From contig NC_079882.1 of assembly GCF_029227915.1 (NCBI RefSeq), positions 32,108,001 to 32,172,000 of the forward strand: a DNA stretch of 64,000 nt, in the 5' to 3' direction. This document shows, one piece after another, positions 36,910-49,633 of this stretch (position 1 is the first letter of the stretch; every line of letters begins with the position of its first letter). The translations under genes and the position numbers were made by a program. The notes beneath the pieces are model-generated. The model had not been told where the DNA came from. It saw only the letters and a program-made list of their open reading frames with translations, and made no database searches. The stretch comes from Hydractinia symbiolongicarpus. Its lineage: Eukaryota > Cnidaria > Hydrozoa > Anthoathecata > Hydractiniidae.

Positions 36910-38337
36910 TTTGTATACTTTTGACTATACGGCCAAGCCCGGGATTTACGTGAAATCGCGGGTTTTCGTTTGCCGGCGATTAAACTTCTTTTATTCAGCG
37001 TCTCATCAAAAATGAAAACATTTTTAAAAACTACAAGTCTTATGCGTTTTAGTGGTGAAAAAATAATTTAAAAAATCGTTCTGAAAATGAGTTTACTCCC
37101 AAAAGTATACAAAGAAAGTTTCTTTGTATACTTTTGACTATACGGGCCGAGTCCGGGATTTAGGGAAATCGCAGGTTTTCGTTTGCCGGCGATTAAACTG
37201 CTTTTATTCAGCGTCTCATCAAAAATGGAAACATTTTTGAAAACTACAAGTCTCATGCGTTTTAGTGGCGAAAAAGTAATTTAAAAAATCGTTCGTGAAA
37301 TGAGTTTACTCCCTGGGTACTTTCTTTGTATACTTTTGACTATACGGCCAAGCCCGGGATTTACGGGAAATCGCGGGTTTTCGTTTGCCGGCGATTAAAC
37401 TTCTTTTATTCAGCGTCTCATCAAAAATGAAAACATTTTTAAAAACTACAAGTCTTATGCGTTTTAGTGGTGAAAAAATAATTTAAAAAATCGTTCTGGA
37501 AATGAGTTTACTCCCTGGGTACTTTCTTTGTATACTTTTGACGATACGGGCCGAGTCCGGGATTTACGGGAAATCGCAGGTTTTCGTTTGCCGGCGATTA
37601 AACTGCTTTTATTCAGCGTCTCATCAAAAATGAAAACATTCTTGAAAACTACAAGTCTCGTGCGTTTTAGTGGTGAAATAATAATTTAAAAAATGGTTTG
37701 GGAAATGAGTTTACTCCCTGGGTACTTTTTTTGTATACTTTTGACTATACGGGCCGAGTCCAGGATTTACGGGAAATCGCAGGTTTTCGTTTGCCGGCGA
37801 TTAAACTTCTTTTATTCAGCGTCTCATCAAAAATGAAAACATTTTTAAAAACTACAAGTCTCATGCGTTTAGTGGTAAAAAAATAATATAAAAAATCGTT
37901 CGGGAAATGAGTTTACTCCCTGGGTACTTTGTTTGTATACTTTTGACTATACGGGCCAAGCCCGGGATTTACGGGAAATCGCGGGTTTTCGTTTGCCGGC
38001 GATTAAACTTCTTTTATTCAGCGTCTCATCAAAAATGAAAACATTTTTAAAAACTACAAGTCTTATGCGTTTTAGTGGTGAAAAAATAATTTAAAAAATC
38101 GTTCTGGAAATGAGTTTACTCCCTGGGTACTTTCTTTGTATACTTTTGACTATACGGGCCGAGTCCGGGATTTACGGGAAATCGCAGGTTTTCGTTTGCC
38201 GGCGATTAAACTGCTTTTATTCAGCGTCTCATCAAAAATGAAAACATTCTTGAAAACTACAAGTCTCGTGCGTTTTAGTGGTGAAATAATAATTTAAAAA
38301 ATGGTTTGGGAAATGAGTTTACTCCCTGGGTACTTTT
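36910..38337 (+). repeat. Nested 1,428-bp tandem duplication, unit 2
   Basis: Second unit of the nested duplication, offset 1,428 from unit 1. It carries the second copy of the palindrome at 37100-37136. The duplication is very recent relative to the 6-7.5 kb event, because the two units are near-identical in the stretches I compared. Confidence 0.88.
37100..37136. repeat. 37-bp perfect palindrome within a monomer, copy 2
   Basis: Identical to the palindrome at 35672-35708 and exactly 1,428 bases away, so it was carried along by the nested tandem duplication. Confidence 0.93.
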
Positions 38338-39508
38338 TTTGTATACTTTTGACTATACGGGCCGAGTCCAGGATTTACGGGAAATCGCAGGTTTTCGTTT
38401 GCCGGCGATTAAACTTCTTTTATTCAGCGTCTCATCAAAAATGAAAACATTTTTAAAAACTACAAGTCTCATGCGTTTGGTGGTAAAAAAATAATATAAA
38501 AAATCGTTCGGGAAATGAGTTTACTCCCTGGGTACTTTGTTTGTATACTTTTGACTATACGGGCCAAGCCCGGGATTTACGGGAAATCGCGGGTTTTCGT
38601 TTGCCGGCGATTAAACTTCTTTTATTCAGCGTCTCATCAAAAATGAAAACATTTTTAAAAACTACAAGTCTTATGCGTTTTAGTGGTGAAAAAATAATTT
38701 AAAAAATCGTTCTGGAAATGAGTTTACTCCCTGGGTACTTTCTTTGTATACTTTTGACTATACGGGCCGAGTCCGGGATTTACGGGAAATCGCAGGTTTT
38801 CGTTTGCCGGCGATTAAACTGCTTTTATTCAGCGTCTCATCAAAAATGAAAACATTCTTGAAAACTACAAGTCTCGTGCGTTTTAGTGGTGAAATAATAA
38901 TTTAAAAAATGGGTTGGGAAATGAGTTTACTCCCTGGGTACTTTTTTTGTATACTTTTGACTATACGGGCCGAGTCCAGGATTTACGGGAAATCGCAGGT
39001 TTTCGTTTGCCGGCGATTAAACTTCTTTTATTCAGCGTCTCATCAAAAATGAAAACATTTTTAAAAACTACAAGTCTTATGCGTTTTAGTGGTGAAAAAA
39101 TAATTTAAAAAATCGTTCTGGAAATGAGTTTACTCCCTGGGTACTTTCTTTGTATACTTTTGACTATACGGGCCGAGTCCGGGATTTACGGGAAATCGCA
39201 GGTTTTCGTTTGCCGGCGATTAAACTGCTTTTATTCAGCGTCTCATCAAAAATGAAAACATTCTTGAAAACTACAAGTCTCGTGCGTTTTAGTGGTGAAA
39301 TAATAATTTAAAAAATGGTTTGGGAAATGAGTTTACTCCCTGGGTACTTTTTTTGTATACTTTTGACTATACGGGCCGAGTCCAGGATTTACGGGAAATC
39401 GCAGGTTTTCGTTTGCCGGCGATTAAACTTCTTTTATTCAGCGTCTCATCAAAAATGAAAACATTTTTAAAAACTACAAGTCTCATGCGTTTAGTGGTAA
39501 AAAAATAA
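37698..39508 (+). repeat. Regular 608/608/406-bp spacing of TTGGG-type monomers
   Basis: Units in which TTGGGAAATG follows AAAATGG or AAAATGGG occur at 37698, 38306, 38914 and 39320, i.e. three, three and two monomers apart. The same pattern is at 43772, 44380, 44988 and 45394 in copy 2. This local trimer order (TTGGG, TTCGGG, TTCTGG units) is the most regular short higher-order pattern I see. Confidence 0.8.
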
Positions 39509-40899
39509 TATAAAAAATCGTTCGGGAAATGAGTTTACTGCCTGGGTACTTTGTTTGTATACTTTTGACTATACGGGCCAAGCCCGGGATTTACGGGAAA
39601 TCGCGGGTTTTCGTTTGCCGGCGATTAAACTTCTTTTATTCAGCGTCTCATCAAAAATGAAAACATTTTTAAAAACTACAAGTCTTATGCGTTTTAGTGG
39701 TGAAAAAATAATTTAAAAAATCGTTCTGGAAATGAGTTTACTCCCTGGGTACTTTCTTTGTATACTTTTGACTATACGGGCCGAGTCCGGGATTTACGGG
39801 AAATCGCAGGTTTTCGTTTGCCGGCGATTAAACTGCTTTTATTCAGCGTCTCGTCAAAAATGAAAACATTTTTGAAAACTACAAGTCTCATGCGTTTTAG
39901 TGGTGAAAAAGTAATTTAAAAAATCGTTCGGGAAATGAGTTTACTCCCTGGGTACTTTCTTTGTATACTTTTGACTATACGGCCAAGCCCGGGATTTACG
40001 GGAAATCGCGGGTTTTCGTTTGCCGGCGATTAAACTTCTTTTATTCAGCGTCTCATCAAAAATGAAAATATTTTTAAAAACTACAAGTCTTATGCGTTTT
40101 AGTGGTGAAAAAATATTTTAAAAAATCGTTCTGGAAATGAGTTTACTCCCTGGGTACTTTCTTTGTATACTTTTGACTATACGGGCCGAGTCCGGGATTT
40201 AGGGAATTCGCAGGTTTTCGTTTGCCGGCGATTAAACTGCTTTTATTCAGCGTCTCATTAAAAATGAAAACATTTTTGAAAACCACAAGTCTCATGCGTT
40301 TTAGTGGTGAAAAAGTAATTTAAAAAATCGTTCGGGAAATGAGTTTACTCCCTGGGTACTTTCTTTGTATACTTTTGACTATACGGCCAAGCCCGGGATT
40401 TACGTGAAATCGCGGGTTTTCGTTTGCCGGCGATTAAACTTCTTTTATTCAGCATCTCATCAAAAATGAAAACATTTTTAAAAACTACAAGTCTTATGCG
40501 TTTTAGTGGTGAAAAAATAATTTAAAAAATCGTTCTGGAAATGAGTTTACTCCCTGGGTACTTTCTTTGTATACTTTTGACTATACGGGCCGAGTCCAGG
40601 ATTTAGGGAAATCGCAGGTTTTCGTTTGCCGCCGATTAAACTGCTTTTATTCAGCGTCTCATCAAAAATGAAAACATTTTTGAAAACTACAAGTCTCATG
40701 CGTTTTAGTGGTGAAAAAGTAATTTAAAAAATCGTTCGGGAAATGAGTTTACTCCCTGGGTACTTTCTTTGTATACTTTTGACTATACGGCCAAGCCCGG
40801 GATTTACGGGAAATCGCGGGTTTTCGTTTGCCGGCGATTAAACTTCTTTTATTCAGCGTCTCATCAAAAATGAAAACATTTATAAAAACTACAAGTCTT

Positions 40900-43800
40900 A
40901 TGCGTTTTAGTGGTGAAAAAATAATTTAAAAAATCGTTCTGGAAATGAGTTTACTCCCTGGGTACTTTTTTTGTATACTTTTGACTATACGGGCCGAGTC
41001 CAGGATTTACGGGAAATCGCAGGTTTTCGTTTGCCGGCGATTAAACTTCTTTTATTCAGCGTCTCATCAAAAATGAAAACATTTTTAAAAACTACAAGTC
41101 TTATGCGTTTTAGTGGTGAAAAAATAATTTAAAAAATCGTTCGGGAAATGAGTTTACTCCCTGGGTACTTTGTTTGTATACTTTTGACTATACGGGCCAA
41201 GCCCGGGATTTACGGGAAATCGCGGGTTTTCGTTTGCCGGCGATTAAACTTCTTTTATTCAGCGTCTCATCAAAAATGAAAACATTTTTAAAAACTACAA
41301 GTCTTATGCGTTTTAGTGGTGAAAAAATAATTTAAAAAATCGTTCTGGAAATGAGTTTACTGCCTGGGTACTTTCTTTGTATACTTTTGACTATACGGGC
41401 CGAGTCCGGGATTTAGGGAATTCGCAGGTTTTCGTTTGCCGGCGATTAAACTGCTTTTATTCAGCGTCTCATTAAAAATGAAAACATTTTTGAAAACCAC
41501 AAGTCTCATGCGTTTTAGTGGTGAAAAAGTAATTTAAAAAATCGTTCGGGAAATGAGTTTACTCCCTGGGTACTTTCTTTGTATACTTTTGACTATACGG
41601 CCAAGCCCGGGATTTACGTGAAATCGCGGGTTTTCGTTTGCCGGCGATTAAACTTCTTTTATTCAGCGTCTCATCAAAAATGAAAACATTTTTAAAAACT
41701 ACAAGTCTTATGCGTTTTAGTGGTGAAAAAATAATTTAAAAAATCGTTCTGGAAATGAGTTTACTCCCTGGGTACTTTCTTTGTATACTTTTGACTATAC
41801 GGGCCGAGTCCGGGATTTAGGGAAATCGCAGGTTTTCGTTTGCCGGCGATTAAACTGCTTTTATTCAGCGTCTCATCAAAAATGGAAACATTTTTGAAAA
41901 CTACAAGTCTCATGCGTTTTAGTGGCGAAAAAGTAATTTAAAAAATCGTTCGGGAAATGAGTTTACTCCCTGGGTACTTTCTTTGTATACTTTTGACTAT
42001 ACGGCCAAGCCCGGGATTTACGGGAAATCGCGGGTTTTCGTTTGCCGGCGATTAAACTTCTTTTATTCAGCGTCTCATCAAAAATGAAAACATTTTTAAA
42101 AACTACAAGTCTTATGCGTTTTAGTGGTGAAAAAATAATTTAAAAAATCGTTCTGGAAATGAGTTTACTCCCTGGGTACTTTCTTTGTATACTTTTGACT
42201 ATACGGGCCGAGTCCGGGATTTACGGGAAATCGCAGGTTTTCGTTTGCCGGCGATTAAACTGCTTTTATTCAGCGTCTCATCAAAAATGAAAACATTCTT
42301 GAAAACTACAAGTCTCGTGCGTTTTAGTGGTGAAATAATAATTTAAAAAATGGTTTGGGAAATGAGTTTACTCCCTGGGTACTTTTTTTGGATACTTTTG
42401 ACTATACGGGCCGAGTCCAGGATTTACGGGAAATCGCAGGTTTTCGTTTGCCGGCGATTAAACTTCTTTTATTCAGCGTCTCATCAAAAATGAAAACATT
42501 TTTAAAAACTACAAGTCTTATGCGTTTTAGTGGTGAAAAAATAATTTAAAAAATCGTTCGGGAAATGAGTTTACTCCCTGGGTACTTTGTTTGTATACTT
42601 TTGACTATACGGGCCAAGCCCGGGATTTACGGGAAATCGCGGGTTTTCGTTTGCCGGCAATTAAACTTCTTTTATTCAGCGTCTCATCAAAAATGAAAAC
42701 ATTTTTAAAAACTACAAGTCTTATGCGTTTTAGTGGTGAAAAAATAATTTAAAAAATCGTTCTGGAAATGAGTTTACTCAATGGGTACTTTCTTTGTATA
42801 CTTTTGACTATACGGGCCGAGTCCGGGATTTAGGGAATTCGCAGGTTTTCGTTTGCCGGCGATTAAACTGCTTTTATTCAGCGTCTCATTAAAAATGAAA
42901 ACATTTTTGAAAACCACAAGTCTCATGCGTTTTAGTGGTGAAAAAGTAATTTAAAAAATCGTTCGGGAAATGAGTTTACTCCCTGGGTACTTTCTTTGTA
43001 TACTTTTGACTATACGGCCAAGCCCGGGATTTACGTGAAATCGCGGGTTTTCGTTTGCCGGCGATTAAACTTCTTTTATTCAGCGTCTCATCAAAAATGA
43101 AAACATTTTTAAAAACTACAAGTCTTATGCGTTTTAGTGGTGAAAAAATAATTTAAAAAATCGTTCTGAAAATGAGTTTACTCCCTGGGTACTTTCTTTG
43201 TATACTTTTGACTATACGGGCCGAGTCCGGGATTTAGGGAAATCGCAGGTTTTCGTTTGCCGGCGATTAAACTGCTTTTATTCAGCGTCTCATCAAAAAT
43301 GGAAACATTTTTGAAAACTACAAGTCTCATGCGTTTTAGTGGCGAAAAAGTAATTTAAAAAATCGTTCGGGAAATGAGTTTACTCCCTGGGTACTTTCTT
43401 TGTATACTTTTGACTATACGGCCAAGCCCGGGATTTACGGGAAATCGCGGGTTTTCGTTTGCCGGCGATTAAACTTCTTTTATTCAGCGTCTCATCAAAA
43501 ATGAAAACATTTTTAAAAACTACAAGTCTTATGCGTTTTAGTGGTGAAAAAATAATTTAAAAAATCGTTCTGGAAATGAGTTTACTCCCTGGGTACTTTC
43601 TTTGTATACTTTTGACGATACGGGCCGAGTCCGGGATTTACGGGAAATCGCAGGTTTTCGTTTGCCGGCGATTAAACTGCTTTTATTCAGCGTCTCATCA
43701 AAAATGAAAACATTCTTGAAAACTACAAGTCTCGTGCGTTTTAGTGGTGAAATAATAATTTAAAAAATGGTTTGGGAAATGAGTTTACTTCCTGGGTACT

Positions 43801-46800
43801 TTTTTTGTATACTTTTGACTATACGGGCCGAGTCCAGGATTTACAGGAAATCGCAGGTTTTCGTTTGCCGGCGATTAAACTTCTTTTATTCAGCGTCTCA
43901 TCAAAAATGAAAACATTTTTAAAAACTACAAGTCTCATGCGTTTAGTGGTAAAAAAATAATATAAAAAATCGTTCGGGAAATGAGTTTACTCCCTGGGTA
44001 CTTTGTTTGTATACTTTTGACTATACGGGCCAAGCCCGGGATTTACGGGAAATCGCGGGTTTTCGTTTGCCGGCGATTAAACTTCTTTTATTCAGCGTCT
44101 CATCAAAAGTGAAAACATTTTTGAAAACTACAAGTCTTATGCGTTTTAGTGGTGAAAAAATAATTTAAAAAATCGTTCTGGAAATGAGTTTACTCCCTGG
44201 GTACTTTCTTTGTATACTTTTGACTATACGGGCCGAGTCCGGGATTTACGGGAAATCGCAGGTTTTCGTTTGCCGGCGATTAAACTGCTTTTATTCAGCG
44301 TCTCATCAAAAATGAAAACATTCTTGAAAACTACAAGTCTCGTGCGTTTTAGTGGTGAAATAATAATTTAAAAAATGGTTTGGGAAATGAGTTTACTCCC
44401 TGGGTACTTTTTTTGTATACTTTTGACTATACGGGCCGAGTCCAGGATTTACGGGAAATCGCAGGTTTTCGTTTGCCGGCGATTAAACTTCTTTTATTCA
44501 GCGTCTCATTAAAAATGAAAACATTTTTAAAAACTACAAGTCTCATGCGTTTGGTGGTAAAAAAATAATATAAAAAATCGTTCGGGAAATGAGTTTACTC
44601 CCTGGGTACTTTGTTTGTATACTTTTGACTATACGGGCCAAGCCCGGGATTTACGGGAAATCGCGGGTTTTCGTTTGCCGGCGATTAAACTTCTTTTATT
44701 CAGCGTCTCATCAAAAATGAAAACATTTTTAAAAACTACAAGTCTTATGCGTTTTAGTGGTGAAAAAATAATTTAAAAAATCGTTCTGGAAATGAGTTTA
44801 CTCCCTGGGTACTTTCTTTGTATACTTTTGACTATACGGGCCGAGTCCGGGATTTACGGGAAATCGCAGGTTTTCGTTTGCCGGCGATTAAACTGCTTTT
44901 ATTCAGCGTCTCATCAAAAATGAAAACATTCTTGAAAACTACAAGTCTCGTGCGTTTTAGTGGTGAAATAATAATTTAAAAAATGGTTTGGGAAATGAGT
45001 TTACTCCCTGGGTACTTTTTTTGTATACTTTTGACTATACGGGCCGAGTCCAGGATTTACGGGAAATCGCAGGTTTTCGTTTGCCGGCGATTAAACTTCT
45101 TTTATTCAGCGTCTCATCAAAAATGAAAACATTTTTAAAAACTACAAGTCTTATGCGTTTTAGTGGTGAAAAAATAATTTAAAAAATCGTTCTGGAAATG
45201 AGTTTACTCCCTGGGTACTTTCTTTGTATACTTTTGACTATACGGGCCGAGTCCGGGATTTACGGGAAATCGCAGGTTTTCGTTTGCCGGCGATTAAACT
45301 GCTTTTATTCAGCGTCTCATCAAAAATGAAAACATTCTTGAAAACTACAAGTCTCGTGCGTTTTAGTGGTGAAATAATAATTTAAAAAATGGTTTGGGAA
45401 ATGAGTTTACTCCCTGGGTACTTTTTTTGTATACTTTTGACTATACGGGCCGAGTCCAGGATTTACGGGAAATCGCAGGTTTTCGTTTGCCGGCGATTAA
45501 ACTTCTTTTATTCAGCGTCTCATCAAAAATGAAAACATTTTTAAAAACTACAAGTCTCATGCGTTTAGTGGCAAAAAAATAATATAAAAAATCGTTCGGG
45601 AAATGAGTTTACTGCCTGGGTACTTTGTTTGTATACTTTTGACTATACGGGCCAAGCCCGGGATTTACGGGAAATCGCGGGTTTTCGTTTGCCGGCGATT
45701 AAACTTCTTTTATTCAGCGTCTCATCAAAAATGAAAACATTTTTAAAAACTACAAGTCTTATGCGTTTTAGTGGTGAAAAAATAATTTAAAAAATCGTTC
45801 TGGAAATGAGTTTACTCCCTGGGTACTTTCTTTGTATACTTTTGACTATACGGGCCGAGTCCGGGATTTACGGGAAATCGCAGGTTTTCGTTTGCCGGCG
45901 ATTAAACTGCTTTTATTCAGCGTCTCGTCAAAAATGAAAACATTTTTGAAAACTACAAGTCTCATGCGTTTTAGTGGTGAAAAAGTAATTTAAAAAATCG
46001 TTCGGGAAATGAGTTTACTCCCTGGGTACTTTCTTTGTATACTTTTGACTATACGGCCAAGCCCGGGATTTACGGGAAATCGCGGGTTTTCGTTTGCCGG
46101 CGATTAAACTTCTTTTATTCAGCGTCTCATCAAAAATGAAAATATTTTTAAAAACTACAAGTCTTATGCGTTTTAGTGGTGAAAAAATAATTTAAAAAAT
46201 CGTTCTGGAAATGAGTTTACTCCCTGGGTACTTTCTTTGTATACTTTTGACTATACGGGCCGAGTCCGGGATTTAGGGAATTCGCAGGTTTTCGTTTGCC
46301 GGCGATTAAACTGCTTTTATTCAGCGTCTCATTAAAAATGAAAACATTTTTGAAAACCACAAGTCTCATGCGTTTTAGTGGTGAAAAAGTAATTTAAAAA
46401 ATCGTTCGGGAAATGAGTTTACTCCCTGGGTACTTTCTTTGTATACTTTTGACTATACGGCCAAGCCCGGGATTTACGTGAAATCGCGGGTTTTCGTTTG
46501 CCGGCGATTAAACTTCTTTTATTCAGCATCTCATCAAAAATGAAAACATTTTTAAAAACTACAAGTCTTATGCGTTTTAGTGGTGAAAAAATAATTTAAA
46601 AAATCGTTCTGGAAATGAGTTTACTCCCTGGGTACTTTCTTTGTATACTTTTGACTATACGGGCCGAGTCCAGGATTTAGGGAAATCGCAGGTTTTCGTT
46701 TGCCGCCGATTAAACTGCTTTTATTCAGCGTCTCATCAAAAATGAAAACATTTTTGAAAACTACAAGTCTCATGCGTTTTAGTGGTGAAAAAGTAATTTA

Positions 46801-46990
46801 AAAAATCGTTCGGGAAATGAGTTTACTCCCTGGGTACTTTCTTTGTATACTTTTGACTATACGGCCAAGCCCGGGATTTACGGGAAATCGCGGGTTTTCG
46901 TTTGCCGGCGATTAAACTTCTTTTATTCAGCGTCTCATCAAAAATGAAAACATTTATAAAAACTACAAGTCTTATGCGTTTTAGTGGTGA
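40900..46990 (+). repeat. Large tandem duplication, copy 2 (about 6.1 kb)
   Basis: Direct tandem copy of 33400-40900 without the nested duplication or the palindromes; the equivalent site near 43180 reads normal CTCCCTGGGTAC. The junction falls between 40882 and 40940, where the sequence stops matching at offset 6,074 and starts matching at offset 7,513. Private changes here include CTTCCTGGG and TTTACAGGAAATC at about 43790-43850 and CAAAAGTGAAAAC at about 44105. Confidence 0.87.
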
Positions 46991-48630
46991 AAAAATAATT
47001 TAAAAAATCGTTCTGAAAATGAGTTTACTCCCTGGGTACTTTCTTTGTATACTTTTGACTATACGGGCCGAGTCCGGGATTTACGGGAAATCGCAGGTTT
47101 TCGTTTGCCGGCGATTAAACTGCTTTTATTCAGCGTCTCATCAAAAATGAAAACATTCTTGAAAACTACAAGTCTCGTGCGTTTTAGTGGTGAAATAATA
47201 ATTTAAAAAATGGTTTGGGAAATGAGTTTACGCCCTGGGTACTTTCTTTGTATACTTTTGACTATACGGGCCGAGTCCAGGATTTACGGGAAATCGCAGG
47301 TTTTCGTTTGCCGGCGATTAAACTTCTTTTATTCAGCGTCTCATCAAAAATGAAAACATTTTTAAAAACTACAAGTCTCATGCGTTTAGTGGTAAAAAAA
47401 TAATATAAAAAATCGTTCGGGAAATGAGTTTACTCCCTGGGTACTTTCTTTGTATTCTTTTGACTATACGGCCAAGCCCGGGATTTACGGGAAATCGCGG
47501 GTTTTCGTTTTCCGGCGATTAAGCTTCTTTTATTCAGCGTCTCATCAAAAATGAAAACATTTTTAAAAACTACAAGTCTTATGCGTTTTAGTGGTGAAAA
47601 AATAATTTAAAAAATCGTTCTGGAAATGAGTTTACTCCCTGGGTACTTTCTTTGTATACTTTTGACTATACGGGCCGAGTCCGGGATTTAGGGAATTCGC
47701 AGGTTTTCGTTTGCCGGCGATTAAACTGCTTTTATTCAGCGTCTCATCAAAAATGAAAACATTTTTGAAAACCACAAGTCTCATGCGTTTTAGTGGTGAA
47801 AAAGTAATTTAAAAAATCGTTCGGGAAATGAGTTTACTCCCTGGGTACTTTCTTTGTATACTTTTGACTATACGGGCCGAGTCCAGGATTTAGGGAAATC
47901 GCAGGTTTTCGTTTGCCGGCGATTAAACTTCTTTTACTCAGCGTCTCATCAAAAATGAAAACATTTTTAAAAACTACAAGTCTTATGCGTTTTAGTGGTG
48001 AAAAAATAATTTAAAAAATCGTTCTGAAAATGAGTTTACTCCCTGGGTACTTTCTTTGTATACTTTTGACTATACGGGCCGAGTCCGGGATTTACGGGAA
48101 ATCGCAGGTTTTCGTTTGCCGGCGATTAAACTGCTTTTATTCAGCGTCTCATCAAAAATGAAAACATTCTTGAAAACTACAAGTCTCGTGCGTTTTAGTG
48201 GTGAAATAATAATTTAAAAAATGGTTTGGGAAATGAGTTTACTCTCTGGGTACTTTCTTTGTATACTTTTGACTATACGGGCCGAGTCTGGGATTTACGG
48301 GAAATCGCAGGTTTTCGTTTGCCGGCGATTAAACTTCTTTTATTCAGCGTCTCATCAAAAATGAAAACATTTTTAAAAACTACAAGTCTCATGCGTTTAG
48401 TGGTAAAAAAATAATATAAAAAATCGTTCGGGAAATGAGTTTACTCCCTGGGTACTTTCTTTGTATACTTTTGACTATACGGCCAAGCCCGGGATTTACG
48501 GAAAATCGCGGGTTTTCGTTTGCCGGCGATTAAACTTCTTTTATTCAGCGTCTCATCAAAAATGAAAACATTTTTAAAAACTACAAGTCTTATGCGTTTT
48601 AGTGGTGAAAAAATAATTTAAAAAATCGTT
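46600..48630 (+). repeat. 2.0-kb block duplicated at offset 3,034, first copy
   Basis: Ten monomers, repeated at about 49634-51664. Shared rare states include TTTGCCGCCGATT (46701 and 49735), TTTGTATTCTTTTG (about 47449 and 50483), CGTTTTCCGGCG (about 47505 and 50539) and TTTTACTCAGCG. The block begins inside large copy 2 and runs past its end, so it straddles the boundary near 46990. Confidence 0.82.
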
Positions 48631-49633
48631 CTGGAAATGAGTTTACTCCCTGGGTACTTTCTTCGTATACTTTTGACTATACGGGCCGAGTCCGGGATTT
48701 AGGGAAATCGCAGGTTTTCGTTTGCCGGCGATTAAACTGCTTTTATTCAGCGTCTCATCAAAAATGAAAACATTTTTGAAAACTACAAGTCTCATGCGTT
48801 TTAGTGGTGAAAAAGTAATTTAAAAAATCGTTCGGGAAATGAGTTTACTCCCTGGGTACTTTCTTTGTATACTTTTGACTATACGGGCCGAGTCCGGGAT
48901 TTACGGGAAATCGCAGGTTTTCGTTTGCCGGCGATTAAACTGCTTTTATTCAGCGTCTCATCAAAAATGAAAACATTCTTGAAAACTACAAGTCTCGTGC
49001 GTTTTAGAGGTGAAATAATAATTTAAAAAATGGTTTGGGAAATGAGTTTACTCCCTGGGTACTTTCTTTGTATACTTTTGACTATACGGGCCGAGTCCAG
49101 GATTTACGGGAAATCGCAGGTTTTCGTTTGCCGGCGATTAAACTTCTTTTATTCAGCGTCTCATCAAAAATGAAAACATTTTTAAAAACTACAAGTCTTA
49201 TGCGTTTTGGTGGTAAAAAGTAATTTAAAAAATCGTTCGGGAAATGAGTTTACTCCCTGGGTACTTTCTTTGTATACTTTTGACTATACGGGCCAAGCCC
49301 GGGATTTACGGGAAATCGCAGGTTTTCGTTTGCCGGCGATTAAACTGCTTTTATTCAGCGTCTCATCAAAAATGAAAACATTTTTGAAAACTACAAGTCT
49401 CATGCGTTTTAGTGGTGAAAAAGTAATTTAAAAAATCGTTCGGGAAATGAGTTTACTCCCTGGGTACTTTCTTTGTATACTTTTGACTATACGGCCAAGC
49501 CCGGGATTTACGGGAAATCGCGGGTTTTCGTTTGCCGGCGATTAAACTTCTTTTATTCAGCGTCTCATCAAAAATGAAAACATTTTTAAAAACTACAAGT
49601 CTTATGCGTTTTAGTGGTGAAAAAATAATTTAA

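Larger units (their letters stand above)
33400..40900 (+). repeat. Large tandem duplication, copy 1 (about 7.5 kb)
   Basis: The left part matches copy 2 at offset 7,513: ACTGCCTGGG at 33846 and 41359, TTTTTGGATAC at about 34870 and 42383, CCGGCAATT at 35141 and 42654, CTCAATGGG at 35264 and 42777. The right part matches at offset 6,074: GTTTGGTGG at about 38475, TCTCGTCAAA at 39849, CAGCATCTC at 40450 and CATTTATAAAAAC at 40877. The 1,439-base change of offset equals the nested 1,428-bp duplication plus an 11-base palindrome insertion, both present only here. Confidence 0.87.
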
